From an uncultured Mycoplasmatota bacterium (GTDB lineage: Bacteria; Bacillota_I; Bacilli_A; RF39; UBA660): DNA of 46,916 nucleotides. This document shows, in pieces, positions 1 through 8,385 of the stretch. Position 1 is the first letter of the stretch; the number at the start of each line of letters is the position of its first letter. Below the pieces are notes generated by a model. The model had not been told where the DNA came from, searched no databases, and worked only from the letters and a program-made list of their open reading frames with translations. A program made the position numbers and the translations under genes. The stretch covers positions 1 through 46,916 of the forward strand of contig URLV01000007.1 in NCBI GenBank assembly GCA_900548725.1, in the 5' to 3' direction.

Positions 1-12
1 TATATCAAAAAG

Positions 13-31
13 CCGCACCCTAGTGGTGCGG
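13..31 (-). terminator. Intrinsic terminator hairpin (distal of two)
   Basis: A 7-bp GC-rich stem (CCGCACC with GGTGCGG, 5-base loop) is followed on the minus strand by a short T run. It lies just beyond another terminator at 50-77, so the recX operon appears to end in two tandem hairpins. The GC-rich stem stands out in this AT-rich sequence. Confidence 0.65.
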
Positions 32-49
32 TTCAAATTTCAATTTAGG

Positions 50-77
50 AAAAATGGTCTAACACTGGACCATTTTT
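50..77 (-). terminator. Intrinsic terminator after the recX operon
   Basis: The arms AAAAATGGTC and GACCATTTTT form a perfect 10-bp stem around an 8-base loop, with a T run on both strands. It sits directly downstream of the 108-residue membrane-protein gene. It could act in both directions. Confidence 0.75.
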
Positions 78-95
78 TTATATGTTAAAAAAAGA

Positions 96-422
96 CTATT
101 TTTTATACTTTTTTAAAACTTCTTTTTTCCTCTTATCATCTAACTTTAAAGCATAATTATTTAATAATTCTTTCTTAATATTAAATACTTTTAAAAAAGC
201 TAATAAACAAAATATAAATATAACAATATCTAAAATATAATTAATTCTACTATTCTTATAAAAGAAATCATACATAAAAACAATTATAGAATAAAATATA
301 CCTACATAAATTACTATAAACATATTATTCATCTTTTTAGCTAAATCCTTCTTTTCAGCTTTATACTTATTATATAATTCTTTTTTCTCTTCTTTACTCA
401 TTCTTTCATACTTAGTCTTCAT
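96..422 (-). CDS. Small membrane protein, unknown function
   Basis: This 108-residue protein has a charged, Lys/Glu-rich N-terminal helix (about residues 1-30), two hydrophobic segments (about 33-52 and 62-80) and a Lys-rich tail. This fits a two-pass membrane protein with both ends in the cytoplasm. Its start overlaps the end of recX by 11 bases, so the two are likely co-transcribed and translationally coupled. No family is recognised. The context says nothing firm about its role; linkage to recX may simply reflect a shared promoter at about 1200. Two terminators follow it. Confidence 0.6.
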   Translation of the reverse strand: MKTKYERMSKEEKKELYNKYKAEKKDLAKKMNNMFIVIYVGIFYSIIVFMYDFFYKNSRINYILDIVIFIFCLLAFLKVFNIKKELLNNYALKLDDKRKKEVLKKYKK

Positions 423-1173
423 TCATACACCTCTTAATATCTTCTAGATTAAATCCTTTTTTATATAAATAATTAATAATCTTAAATTCTAATTCATTAC
501 CACTAAACTTATTGCTATACTTATTCTTTATCTTATATAATTCTTTCTTCAAATAATCAACATCACTATCAAAACTAATACTATTTAATATATTAACAAT
601 ATCTTTCTTATCATAACCATTTTTAATTAAATCATTTAATACTTTGTTTTTAAACATATTATTACTCAACTTATGATTTAATTTAATCTTTTTATTTATA
701 ATTTTATCTAATTTGCTACTCCAATCTAAACTAAATAAATATTTATCAAATTCATCTTCTTTATATCCCAAACTTATTAAATCTTTTTTTATTTTAAATG
801 GACCATCACTACTTAAATTATACTTATCATTTATATAAGCTTTATAATATATTTCTTTATTCAAATACCCATCTTTATATAATAATTTAATTATCTTATC
901 TATATCAATTTTTTTTATTTCTAATTTTTTTAAATATTTCTCTACTTCTAATTCAGTTCTCAATTTCTTATTAATAAACTTTATAGATTTATAATAACCA
1001 TCTAGAAAATCGTTATAACTAGTTATTTCATTAAATTTATTTATATCCATAACTTTATTTACTAATAAATTATATTTAACAATTACATCATCATATAAAG
1101 AAATTATATTACCATCATCAAAATAAATCTTATATATATTATTTTTATCTTTCTTAAATTTTATTATTTCCAT
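412..1173 (-). CDS. recX: RecX-family regulator of RecA
   Basis: RecX proteins bind RecA filaments and modulate recombination and the SOS response. The 253-residue length matches Bacillus-type RecX (about 264). The call rests on the RecX pattern of short three-helix repeats: the segment around residues 60-80 (KSIKFINKKLRTELEVEKYL) followed by DGYLNKEIYYKAYINDK and GPFKIKKDLISLGY, equivalent to the conserved blocks 'R.RSE.EL..KL', 'GYLND..FA..YV' and 'G..KI...L...G'. The N-terminal 45 residues are an extra beta-rich part typical of Firmicutes RecX. The ATG at 1173 has a GAGG ribosome-binding site eight bases upstream, and a good promoter lies at 1195-1223. No recA is in the window. Divergent but convincing at the level of pattern. 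Confidence 0.75.
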   Translation of the reverse strand: MEIIKFKKDKNNIYKIYFDDGNIISLYDDVIVKYNLLVNKVMDINKFNEITSYNDFLDGYYKSIKFINKKLRTELEVEKYLKKLEIKKIDIDKIIKLLYKDGYLNKEIYYKAYINDKYNLSSDGPFKIKKDLISLGYKEDEFDKYLFSLDWSSKLDKIINKKIKLNHKLSNNMFKNKVLNDLIKNGYDKKDIVNILNSISFDSDVDYLKKELYKIKNKYSNKFSGNELEFKIINYLYKKGFNLEDIKRCMNED

Positions 1174-1194
1174 ATGCTATTCCTCGTTAATAAA

Positions 1195-1223
1195 ATTATA
1201 TAACAAGTACTATTGTTTGTCTA
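1195..1223 (-). promoter_or_regulatory. Sigma-A type promoter of recX
   Basis: On the minus strand TAGACA is followed after exactly 17 bases by TATAAT, about 20 bases upstream of the recX start. The spacer contains ACTTGT, also present in two other promoters of this window (16186-16214 and 17944-17972). Confidence 0.65.
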
Positions 1224-1255
1224 TATTAATTAGCAACAAATGCTATATAAAAAAA

Positions 1256-1279
1256 GAATAAAAATATTATTTTTTATCC
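1256..1279 (-). terminator. Terminator overlapping the end of the beta-sandwich protein gene
   Basis: A 9-bp stem with one G-T pair surrounds a 6-base loop and is followed by seven Ts on the minus strand. The stop codon at 1267 lies within the hairpin. Confidence 0.6.
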
Positions 1280-2520
1280 TTCAAATTAAGTAATTTTTTT
1301 AATTTTCTATTTTTACTACTTACTAAAACAAGTAAGATAAATAGTAATAAAATACCACCAGACAAACCATAAATCATATATTTATTAGTTTCTTCATCTT
1401 TTAAATCATCTTCATATTTATCTTTATCAAAAATTTGTAAAGTTTTTTCTTTACTATCATAAGTATAGTAATTTTCTTTACCAGTTGCTAAATTAATTCC
1501 ATATAATAATAATTTTCTATCTCCTTTTAATTTATAAGCAACAACACTTTGTTCATTAATTTTAGTACTAGTTTTTATAAAACCTTTAGGTACTTTCTTC
1601 ATATCCATAAATATAATAGATAAACTATCACTCTTAAATTCATTGAATTTAGTATATTTTCCATCTTTATAAACGAATAAACTTATTTTACCACTTTCAT
1701 CTTTTAATCCAACTAAAGTATACTTACTAACTTCATTTGTAAAAGCTGGAATATCAATGTCATTTATTTTAATTATTGTATCATCAAATAACTCAGGTTT
1801 TTCTAAATCTTTAGCAAGTTTAACAACAGTATATTTTTTTCCATCAACATCTACTTCAATAGGATTTTGATCTTCTACATTTACAATTAATTTATAAGTA
1901 TTAGCAACTCCAGTTTCACTAGTTACAACAATTTCAAAAGTATTAGTACCTTCCTCTACAGTTTTCTCACCTGTACCATCTAATTTAGCATATCCATCTG
2001 CTTTCTTTGCACTTATATTAATTTTTTCTACTGTAGATGGAACTGTGACAGTATACTCATTAATACTAGCATCAAATTTAGGACTTATTTCATATCCTTC
2101 AACACTTAAACTACTTAATTTATTATTTTTTGATTTTTCACGTGGTACTGTAACTGTAACTTGTTTACTCCCACTAATTTTGGAATTTGTACCATCACTA
2201 CTAGTAATATCGCCACTCATAGTAAAACTAATTAAACCAGTACTTGTAGATTTACAAGTAACAGAAAACGTTTTGCTAGTATTTTCACCAGTTCCGGAAT
2301 CTCCAACAAATTTTTGTGTACAACCACTTGTAGAACCTGCACTAGTTATAGTAACATTCCAAGCAGCAGTATTTTTTACAGTAACACTTGCAGTAACACT
2401 ACTACCATTTTCTATACTTCCTTTATTAACACTTAAACTTGCACTTCCAGCCGCAAAAACATTTAAAGTACCAAATATAAAAGTTAATAATGTTAAACTA
2501 ATTAATTTAATTTTTTTCAT
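1267..2520 (-). CDS. Membrane-anchored cell-surface protein with cohesin-like and cadherin-like beta-sandwich domains
   Basis: The 417-residue product has a signal peptide (about residues 1-23, ending VFAAG) and a first beta-rich domain (about 25-125) with two Cys that could pair. A second domain (about 135-215) contains LSSLSVEGYEISPKFDASIN, a match to the Cadherin-like beta-sandwich family (Pfam Cadherin-like, PF12733). A charged middle region follows, then one transmembrane helix (about 382-402) and a Lys-rich cytoplasmic tail. The protein should stand outside the cell on a membrane anchor. The first domain resembles cohesin modules only weakly (motif 'V..G..V...V.V.N'); this is inference. 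It is the second gene after the dockerin-bearing glucosaminidase, 12 bases downstream and in the same operon, which makes a receptor/ligand pair plausible. Confidence 0.75.
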   Translation of the reverse strand: MKKIKLISLTLLTFIFGTLNVFAAGSASLSVNKGSIENGSSVTASVTVKNTAAWNVTITSAGSTSGCTQKFVGDSGTGENTSKTFSVTCKSTSTGLISFTMSGDITSSDGTNSKISGSKQVTVTVPREKSKNNKLSSLSVEGYEISPKFDASINEYTVTVPSTVEKINISAKKADGYAKLDGTGEKTVEEGTNTFEIVVTSETGVANTYKLIVNVEDQNPIEVDVDGKKYTVVKLAKDLEKPELFDDTIIKINDIDIPAFTNEVSKYTLVGLKDESGKISLFVYKDGKYTKFNEFKSDSLSIIFMDMKKVPKGFIKTSTKINEQSVVAYKLKGDRKLLLYGINLATGKENYYTYDSKEKTLQIFDKDKYEDDLKDEETNKYMIYGLSGGILLLFILLVLVSSKNRKLKKLLNLKDKK

Positions 2521-2532
2521 AACATACCCTTT

Positions 2533-4299
2533 CTATTGTCCTATAGGAGCACTACCTAATAAATGTTGTCTTATTCTTAATAAATCAGCAGAATTTATTT
2601 CATTATCTCCATTCAAATATGCACTAATTAAAAATGCACCACTTAAATTATTATTTCCTAATAAATATTGTCTCATCTTTAATAAATCAGCAGAATTTAT
2701 TTCTCCATCACCATTCAAATCACCATACATTACATATGTATAAGATTGTTTAGCTCTACCATTACTGATTTCAATTGTATAACCTGTACCAATAGGATCA
2801 TTACCATTTTTCTCATAACCATTTGAATCTTTAATAATAACATTTGCTCTACTGCCAACTTTATTTTTAATGTTCTCTACAGTTGTTCCTAAATCATATC
2901 CTCTTAAATATTCACCAGTTTTACCAACTTGTAACATTTCAATAAAATTATTTGAAACATTTATATCTGTATTTTCTGAATTACCATTATTATCAGAATT
3001 ATTATTACCGCCATTATCAGGAGAAACAACATTATTAACTCCTCTACCACCATTAGCATAAACCAATCCAGCTAAAGCAGGATTAGATTCTCCACTACTA
3101 GCACCTATATTAAAGAAATTATAAAGTCCTTTATAAGTAAAACCTTCATAACTAAACTCCTCACCACTAGTAGTATTAGTAACTTCAGTTCCACTTTCCT
3201 GTCTAGCTAAACTAGCTAAATATAAAGGAGACACACTAGCAGTTTTACCCGCTTCTACAAATATACTCTTATAACTTTGATTATCGATTTCAGAATTTCC
3301 TTTCATAAATGTATCTTTAATTACACCATAAACTGCATCTTCATTGTAAAGGTCACTATATCCTAAATTTTCAAACATAAACACATATTTTTCCGTTAAG
3401 AAATTTCTTGGATCAATGAAGAATTTTGTAACATCATCATTTCCTATACACCAACCAGTTTCTGTCACTGTATAAGGATTACGTTCACAAACACCAGCAC
3501 TTATTTCAATACTTGAAACCAATTTTTCATTAACAAACACATCATTAAAACTTAAATTAGTTTTTAACGGTGTAAATGTCCAATTATTATGTAATTTATG
3601 AATATATCTCAACGCAGGTTTATAACTATCAGGAAAATCTCTTATCATATTTTCAAAACTATCATCAGTCTCATCTGTTGTAGGAATATCAACTTGATAA
3701 AGTCCATTATATGAATAATTTCGTTCTGGCATATCATTATAAACAGGAATAGAAAAGTTATAACTATTTCCCAACAAATTATTATCATACAAAGATTTAT
3801 ATGTAGTATTAGCTTCACTAGCAGGAGCTCTCAAATTTGCCATATATTGATGTGTGTAAAATGAATAAAAACTATTAGGATTTACATTATATTTTTTCAA
3901 ATAACTGGTATTTTGTCCCTTAGAAATATATCCGTTACTAATAAATTTAGCACCACCAACAATAGCTTTTTTAGGGCTAGTCCAAGGTCTATCATAACTA
4001 GTATCTGCCTCACCTAATATTCCAACAAGACCAGAACAAACATATCCATAATTACCCTTATAATAAACATAATACCATCCTTTTCTACATCCACCGCCAG
4101 TTGCAGCATTCATATTACTTATATAAAAATAATCATTATAAGGAATAGTAGTAATAATATAATCTTTACTAGCTGTACTAGGTCTATTTCTCAAACTTAA
4201 TCCAGTTTTATCAGTTGTATATCCTGTTTCCGCATTAACACTCAAAACAAACATAAAACTAATAAAAATAACAAACAAAATATTTTTAATTAATTTCAT
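2533..4299 (-). CDS. Secreted glucosaminidase-like hydrolase with SH3 domain and C-terminal dockerin
   Basis: The 588-residue protein has a signal peptide (about residues 1-23) and an SH3-type wall-binding domain (about 25-95; TGLSLRNRPST motif). The central region (about 220-420) resembles LytG/LytD-type N-acetylglucosaminidases, with SYKPALRYIHKLHNNWTF, SPLYLASLARQESG and LYNFFNIGAS segments; the Glu in RQES is a likely catalytic residue. After an Asn/Ser-rich linker (about 425-450), a small beta domain precedes a type I dockerin (about 527-585) with two calcium-loop repeats, DLNGDGEINSAD and a weaker LNGDNEINSAD. I infer peptidoglycan cleavage outside the cell. Dockerins bind cohesins; the next gene encodes a possible partner. 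An extended -10 promoter and a GAGGTG ribosome-binding site precede the ATG. Confidence 0.85.
   Translation of the reverse strand: MKLIKNILFVIFISFMFVLSVNAETGYTTDKTGLSLRNRPSTASKDYIITTIPYNDYFYISNMNAATGGGCRKGWYYVYYKGNYGYVCSGLVGILGEADTSYDRPWTSPKKAIVGGAKFISNGYISKGQNTSYLKKYNVNPNSFYSFYTHQYMANLRAPASEANTTYKSLYDNNLLGNSYNFSIPVYNDMPERNYSYNGLYQVDIPTTDETDDSFENMIRDFPDSYKPALRYIHKLHNNWTFTPLKTNLSFNDVFVNEKLVSSIEISAGVCERNPYTVTETGWCIGNDDVTKFFIDPRNFLTEKYVFMFENLGYSDLYNEDAVYGVIKDTFMKGNSEIDNQSYKSIFVEAGKTASVSPLYLASLARQESGTEVTNTTSGEEFSYEGFTYKGLYNFFNIGASSGESNPALAGLVYANGGRGVNNVVSPDNGGNNNSDNNGNSENTDINVSNNFIEMLQVGKTGEYLRGYDLGTTVENIKNKVGSRANVIIKDSNGYEKNGNDPIGTGYTIEISNGRAKQSYTYVMYGDLNGDGEINSADLLKMRQYLLGNNNLSGAFLISAYLNGDNEINSADLLRIRQHLLGSAPIGQ
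2555..2720 (-). repeat. Two near-identical DNA repeats encoding the dockerin calcium loops
   Basis: The segments at about 2555-2619 and 2657-2720 are almost the same at the DNA level, sharing an identical AATAAATCAGCAGAATTTAT core. They encode the two INSADLL.(M/I)RQ.LLG repeats of the dockerin. The identity at synonymous sites suggests recent duplication or gene conversion of one repeat. Confidence 0.75.
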
Positions 4300-4341
4300 G
4301 TTAACACCTCACTACTCTATAACATATTATCATTCATAATA

Positions 4342-4350
4342 ATTATAACA
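4342..4350 (-). promoter_or_regulatory. Extended -10 promoter of the dockerin operon
   Basis: The minus strand reads TGTTATAAT, a consensus extended -10 element, about 45 bases upstream of the ATG at 4299. A -35 (TTGTCG, 19-base spacer) is poor, as often with extended -10 promoters. Confidence 0.55.
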
Positions 4351-4374
4351 CACAAATAACATTTTTCGACAAAA

Positions 4375-4407
4375 AAATAAATGTTATACACAAAATAACA
4401 TTTATTT
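4375..4407 (-). terminator. Strong terminator overlapping the stop codon at 4406
   Basis: A perfect 13-bp stem (AAATAAATGTTAT with ATAACATTTATTT) has a 7-base loop and a T run on the minus strand. The stop of the 95-residue ORF is inside the stem. It separates this operon from the dockerin operon. Confidence 0.75.
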
Positions 4408-4693
4408 ACAGTTTTTCTAATACCATATCATTCTTTTCAATACATCTAATTAAATCACTTCTATCATATTTATTAAATATATTTCTAAATTTATCTGGAT
4501 TCATATAAAACATTTTTATATGATTTATAAAACAATCTTTTATATTTTTTATACCATAACTCTTTAAATATTCATAATTAGCACTAACTAACCTAGGAAA
4601 AAATTCAATTTTCTCTATAATATTTTTATCATATTTATTTTTTATGTTATTTATATCTTCTAAACTAAATCCTAAATCAAATAAATATTCCAT
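4406..4693 (-). CDS. Small helical-repeat protein, mTERF-like pattern
   Basis: The 95-residue protein is predicted all-helical. It shows a repeated pattern, LFDLGFSLEDINNIKNKYDK, then FFPRLVSANYEYLKSYGI, then NPDKFRNIFNKYDR, that recalls the ~30-residue helical units of mTERF-type proteins ('LG.S.E.I..I....P..L'). This is a pattern match by eye, not a family assignment. Its ATG overlaps the stop of the preceding 600-residue gene (TAATG), so the two are translationally coupled and probably work together. No catalytic motif, signal peptide or membrane segment is seen. Confidence 0.6.
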   Translation of the reverse strand: MEYLFDLGFSLEDINNIKNKYDKNIIEKIEFFPRLVSANYEYLKSYGIKNIKDCFINHIKMFYMNPDKFRNIFNKYDRSDLIRCIEKNDMVLEKL

Positions 4694-6495
4694 TATACAT
4701 TACCTCCATTTTTATATAATTCTTTTGCTTTCATAATTAATTCTGTTATATCTATATCTTTTACATAATCTCCATAACTATTAATAGCACCATCTAAATT
4801 ATATTTTTTAACTTTAGGTAATTTTTCTAATACTAATCCTATTGCCTCAACACTTTGTCCAACATTAATTAGTTTACTAATTATATTTTCTAATTCATTA
4901 GCACTCATTTCTCCAAATATATTAAATGCATGATAAACATTATCTAAATTTATTTTATTTCTTTTTAATGTTTCTAATATATTTTTAAATTTATCTTCAT
5001 CATATATTTGTTTTAAATAAGTTTTTTCATCTTCTCTAAATTTATTAAAATCTATACCATTTTCACTAAATAAGTCTTCCAATTTTTTACTAATCTTAAC
5101 ACTTTCACTTAAATCTTCATTTTTAATTGGATTACCAAATATATCAGTTAAAGTAGGTTCTTTTTTATTTAAATCTTTCTCACTTATTTCTTCTCCAAAT
5201 ATATCTTTATATGCATTATCTATTTTTTCTTCTACACCAGTAATAACTTGTGGTTTAATCGGTACTTTTGGAGCACTTACGGGAACAGTATTAATTGAAG
5301 AAAATAAATCATTTATTTTATTTATTCTTTCATCGTTTTCTACATTATCTTCTTCTTTTTCTTCAAATATATTATTATCTCTACTTAATAAATCTTCTAT
5401 AGTATTATTCTTTTTATCTAAATTTAATTCTTTATGTTCTTCATTTTTCCCTAAATCTAAATTAGGTTCTTTATGTTCCTTAACTTCATTGTTTTCTATT
5501 GTTGATTCTTCAGGTTTATTATTTTCACTATTATCTACAATATCATCTTGTATACTATTTTCTAACTCTACATCTTCTTTAGAACCATCATTCTCTTTTT
5601 CTAAATTATAATTTATTGGTTCACTAAAAATATCATTATACTGTTTATCAAAATCTACATCATCATTCTTTATGTCTTCTTTATCTTTATCAACTACATT
5701 TTCTTCATCACTAACATTTTTATCTTTTTCTAAAGAAACTTCATCATGAACTTCTTCATTTTGAGGAACATCTTTTATATTATTTATAACACTGTTATTT
5801 TTTTCTTCAACAATATTATCATTTATTTCATCATTTATAAAAGACATTTCATCTTTAAAATTCTTATTCTCATCAATATTAGCAATTTCATCAAATACCA
5901 TAGTATTATCTAAATCAATATTTTTAATTTCTTCTACATCATCTAAATTAACATCATTTTCTTTAACAACTTCTCTTTTATAATCTTGTAAATTATTAGA
6001 ATGTTGATAAGCATATTCAACTATATCATTTATTCTATCATTATAATATTCATATATAACTTTAATATTTTCTAATTTTTCTTCTTTAACACTTTTATCT
6101 TTTTTTAAATTAATTAATAAATCTTTTATTGTTCTTGCTTTATTAGTTAATTCTTGTATATGCTCTTTTTCTTTATTAATATCTCTAAGGTTGTCATTCA
6201 TTTTAGTTTTTATTTCTCTATTTCCAGCCTCAATTATAGATACTAAGTTCATTTTACCATATTTATCATTTAATTCTTTTAAAGAAACTTCTAATGATTT
6301 ATTTTCGTTCTCTAAATCTCTAATTCTATCTTTAGCACTATCAACTTGTATTTTATATTTCTTCGCTTCTTCGACTTTTTTATCCATTTGATTTTGTATA
6401 TTATCTAATGTACTTATTGAATTATCTCTATTCTCTCTAATAGTATCTAATATAGTTTTTAAATTATCATTAATTTCTTTTATCATAGTATCCAT
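4693..6495 (-). CDS. Coiled-coil/acidic/helical-repeat protein, unknown function
   Basis: The 600-residue protein has three parts: an N-terminal coiled coil (about residues 1-170, heptad-like with long Lys/Glu stretches), a very acidic Asn/Glu/Asp-rich disordered middle (about 180-400), and a C-terminal all-helical domain (about 470-600). The last includes LINVGQSVEAIGLVLEKLPK, similar in pattern to mTERF-like helical units. No transmembrane segment is seen, so it is likely cytoplasmic and structural or scaffolding. I place the start at the ATG at 6495, with AGAGG nine bases upstream, rather than an upstream TTG. A very good promoter (TTTACA-17-TATAAT) drives it. It is coupled to the 95-residue protein gene. 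Not recognised as a known family. Confidence 0.7.
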   Translation of the reverse strand: MDTMIKEINDNLKTILDTIRENRDNSISTLDNIQNQMDKKVEEAKKYKIQVDSAKDRIRDLENENKSLEVSLKELNDKYGKMNLVSIIEAGNREIKTKMNDNLRDINKEKEHIQELTNKARTIKDLLINLKKDKSVKEEKLENIKVIYEYYNDRINDIVEYAYQHSNNLQDYKREVVKENDVNLDDVEEIKNIDLDNTMVFDEIANIDENKNFKDEMSFINDEINDNIVEEKNNSVINNIKDVPQNEEVHDEVSLEKDKNVSDEENVVDKDKEDIKNDDVDFDKQYNDIFSEPINYNLEKENDGSKEDVELENSIQDDIVDNSENNKPEESTIENNEVKEHKEPNLDLGKNEEHKELNLDKKNNTIEDLLSRDNNIFEEKEEDNVENDERINKINDLFSSINTVPVSAPKVPIKPQVITGVEEKIDNAYKDIFGEEISEKDLNKKEPTLTDIFGNPIKNEDLSESVKISKKLEDLFSENGIDFNKFREDEKTYLKQIYDEDKFKNILETLKRNKINLDNVYHAFNIFGEMSANELENIISKLINVGQSVEAIGLVLEKLPKVKKYNLDGAINSYGDYVKDIDITELIMKAKELYKNGGNV

Positions 6496-6523
6496 AATAA
6501 ACAACCTCTCTATTCTAATTAGA

Positions 6524-6552
6524 ATTATAGCAAAAAAAAGAAATAATGTAAA
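6524..6552 (-). promoter_or_regulatory. Promoter nested in a terminator
   Basis: TTTACA and TATAAT are separated by exactly 17 bases on the minus strand, just upstream of the gene starting at 6495. The -35 hexamer lies in the loop and the spacer covers the T run of the terminator hairpin at 6537-6562. Confidence 0.75.
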
Positions 6553-6562
6553 CTATTTCTTT
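6537..6562 (-). terminator. Terminator of the gmk/patatin operon
   Basis: A perfect 9-bp stem (AAAGAAATA with TATTTCTTT) and 8-base loop are followed by a run of eight Ts on the minus strand. It is about 85 bases beyond the patatin stop and overlaps the next promoter. Confidence 0.65.
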
Positions 6563-6647
6563 CAACGTTTTTATTTATGAGAATAATATAAAGTTCAACC
6601 TTAACAGTAATCAATATATCATTTATATTAACAATTTATATTGAAAA

Positions 6648-7694
6648 TCACAACATTTTCAACCCATAAACAAAATCAGTAACTACTTTATGTTTTGATT
6701 TATAATTATTTTTCTTAATATATTTAATTATACTGAGTACACTATATACCTTATAATAATCAACTTTATTTTCTTCTAAAATATCCTCTATACTTTTAAT
6801 AATAAGTTCTTTAATATCAGGAGTTCTAAATTTTAATTTAACAAGATTTAATAAATTATTATTTACTTTTCTAGATATAAATTTATACATATGAAATTTT
6901 TTAAAATAATATTTACATCCATCTAATTTATTAAAATGTAGTAATGTATCATAATAACCCATATAATAATTATTTCTAATATCTTTATTATCAAAAAATA
7001 TTACTGGACCAGTATCTTTAGTTGGTGCTAATTCTATTACTTTTGTTTTACTAATAAGTTTCTTTTTACTAACACCTATTCCATTTATCTTAACTGCTAT
7101 AACTCTATTACAACCCATTCTTTCTAAAAGTGAAATAGGTAAATTATTTGAAACACCACCATCCAAATAATAAGAATCATCAATTATTTTTTCCATTTTA
7201 AATACAGGTAAATAGCTTGAAGCCATTATATAATCAGATAATTTTCCTTTTTCTATTTCATCTATAGTTAACTCTAAAGGTTTTAAATCTTTTAATCTAA
7301 CAGTTACTAAACCATAATTAATATTACTTTTTCTAATTATTTCTTCATTAATATAATTATCTAATACATTTTTATAATTAGTAACATCTAACCCTTTATT
7401 CTTTATTAATTTATTTATTTCATTAATTGATAGCTTTATACTATCTTTATCTAATTTAAAATTTTTATGCAATTCTACTATTTTTTTATTAATGCCAATC
7501 ATTTCACTATCAGCATTTAGCCATAATTTCTTTGCAAGTTTTATATTTTTTTGTGCAATTAATGCAGCATTAAGAGAACCAATTGAAGTACCAGCAACAG
7601 CATCAAATTTATAACCTAATTTACATAAAGCAACATAAGTTCCTATTTCATAAGAACCTTTTGCACCTCCACCTTCCAATGCTAATCCTAACAT
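6648..7694 (-). CDS. Patatin-like phospholipase
   Basis: Patatin-family lipid acyl hydrolases use a Ser-Asp dyad. The sequence shows the oxyanion-hole motif LEGGGAKGSYEIG at the N terminus (about residues 5-17), the nucleophile elbow GTSIGS (about 33-38) and the catalytic Asp in YLDGGVSNNLP (about 170). The C-terminal 150 residues are family-variable. I choose the ATG at 7694 (protein of 348 residues), because GGAG lies six bases upstream, inside the end of gmk, and the N terminus then begins MLGLALEGGG as in relatives; an upstream TTG would overlap gmk. No signal peptide, so a cytoplasmic or membrane-associated lipid hydrolase is likely. The substrate is unknown. Confidence 0.88.
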   Translation of the reverse strand: MLGLALEGGGAKGSYEIGTYVALCKLGYKFDAVAGTSIGSLNAALIAQKNIKLAKKLWLNADSEMIGINKKIVELHKNFKLDKDSIKLSINEINKLIKNKGLDVTNYKNVLDNYINEEIIRKSNINYGLVTVRLKDLKPLELTIDEIEKGKLSDYIMASSYLPVFKMEKIIDDSYYLDGGVSNNLPISLLERMGCNRVIAVKINGIGVSKKKLISKTKVIELAPTKDTGPVIFFDNKDIRNNYYMGYYDTLLHFNKLDGCKYYFKKFHMYKFISRKVNNNLLNLVKLKFRTPDIKELIIKSIEDILEENKVDYYKVYSVLSIIKYIKKNNYKSKHKVVTDFVYGLKML

Positions 7695-7695
7695 A

Positions 7696-8376
7696 CTATT
7701 CTCCATAATCAATACTTAAATTAATAAAGTCTTTATCCATTAATAATTCATGCATAAATTCTTCTTCATTTTCTACGCTAAGTTCCTCTATCCTATCTAC
7801 TCTACACTTATTAGATATTATAATAGATTTAACTTTTTCCACACATTTATCAATATCATCATTAATAACAACATAATTATATTTATTAACTTCATTTATT
7901 TCTTTATAAGCAGTTTTAAATCTATCAATTATTTGTTCCTGAGTTTCAGTTTTTCTTTTTAATATTCTCTTCTTAACTTCTTCCATAGAAGGAGCTAATA
8001 TAAATATTAATAATGTATTTGGAAACTTTTCTTTTATTAATTGTGCACCTTGTACATCAATTTCAAGTATTACATCTTTACCACTATTTAATAAATCAAT
8101 AACTTCTTTTTTAGGAGTACCAAAATACTCTCCATATCTAACACAAGCATATTCTAAGAAATCATCATTTTTTATTTTTCTTTCAAATTCTTCTCTACTT
8201 ACAAAGTAATAATCAACACCATCTACCTCTTTAGGTCTAATAGGTCTAGACGTATATGAAGTAGCTAAACATAAATCATTACTTTCACTTAATAATTTAC
8301 TAATTACCGTACCTTTTCCAGCACAAGTAGTACCAGATATTATAATTAATTCTCCATTCTTTTTTGTTTTTATCAT
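7696..8376 (-). CDS. gmk: Guanylate kinase
   Basis: It phosphorylates GMP to GDP with ATP in the cytoplasm, an essential step of guanine nucleotide synthesis. The 226-residue protein has the P-loop SGTTCAGKGT (about residues 14-23; the usual form is GPSGAGKGT, so the TTC is unusual), the GMP-binding segment TSYTSRPIRPKEVDGVDYYF, and ILEIDVQGA and the lid KRKTETQEQI. A C-terminal extension of about 25 residues goes beyond the usual ~205. AGGAGG precedes the ATG. It ends one base before the patatin start. In Bacillota gmk normally adjoins yicC and rpoZ; here the upstream gene is an unrelated coiled-coil protein. Confidence 0.95.
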   Translation of the reverse strand: MIKTKKNGELIIISGTTCAGKGTVISKLLSESNDLCLATSYTSRPIRPKEVDGVDYYFVSREEFERKIKNDDFLEYACVRYGEYFGTPKKEVIDLLNSGKDVILEIDVQGAQLIKEKFPNTLLIFILAPSMEEVKKRILKRKTETQEQIIDRFKTAYKEINEVNKYNYVVINDDIDKCVEKVKSIIISNKCRVDRIEELSVENEEEFMHELLMDKDFINLSIDYGE

Positions 8377-8385
8377 AAAAACCTC

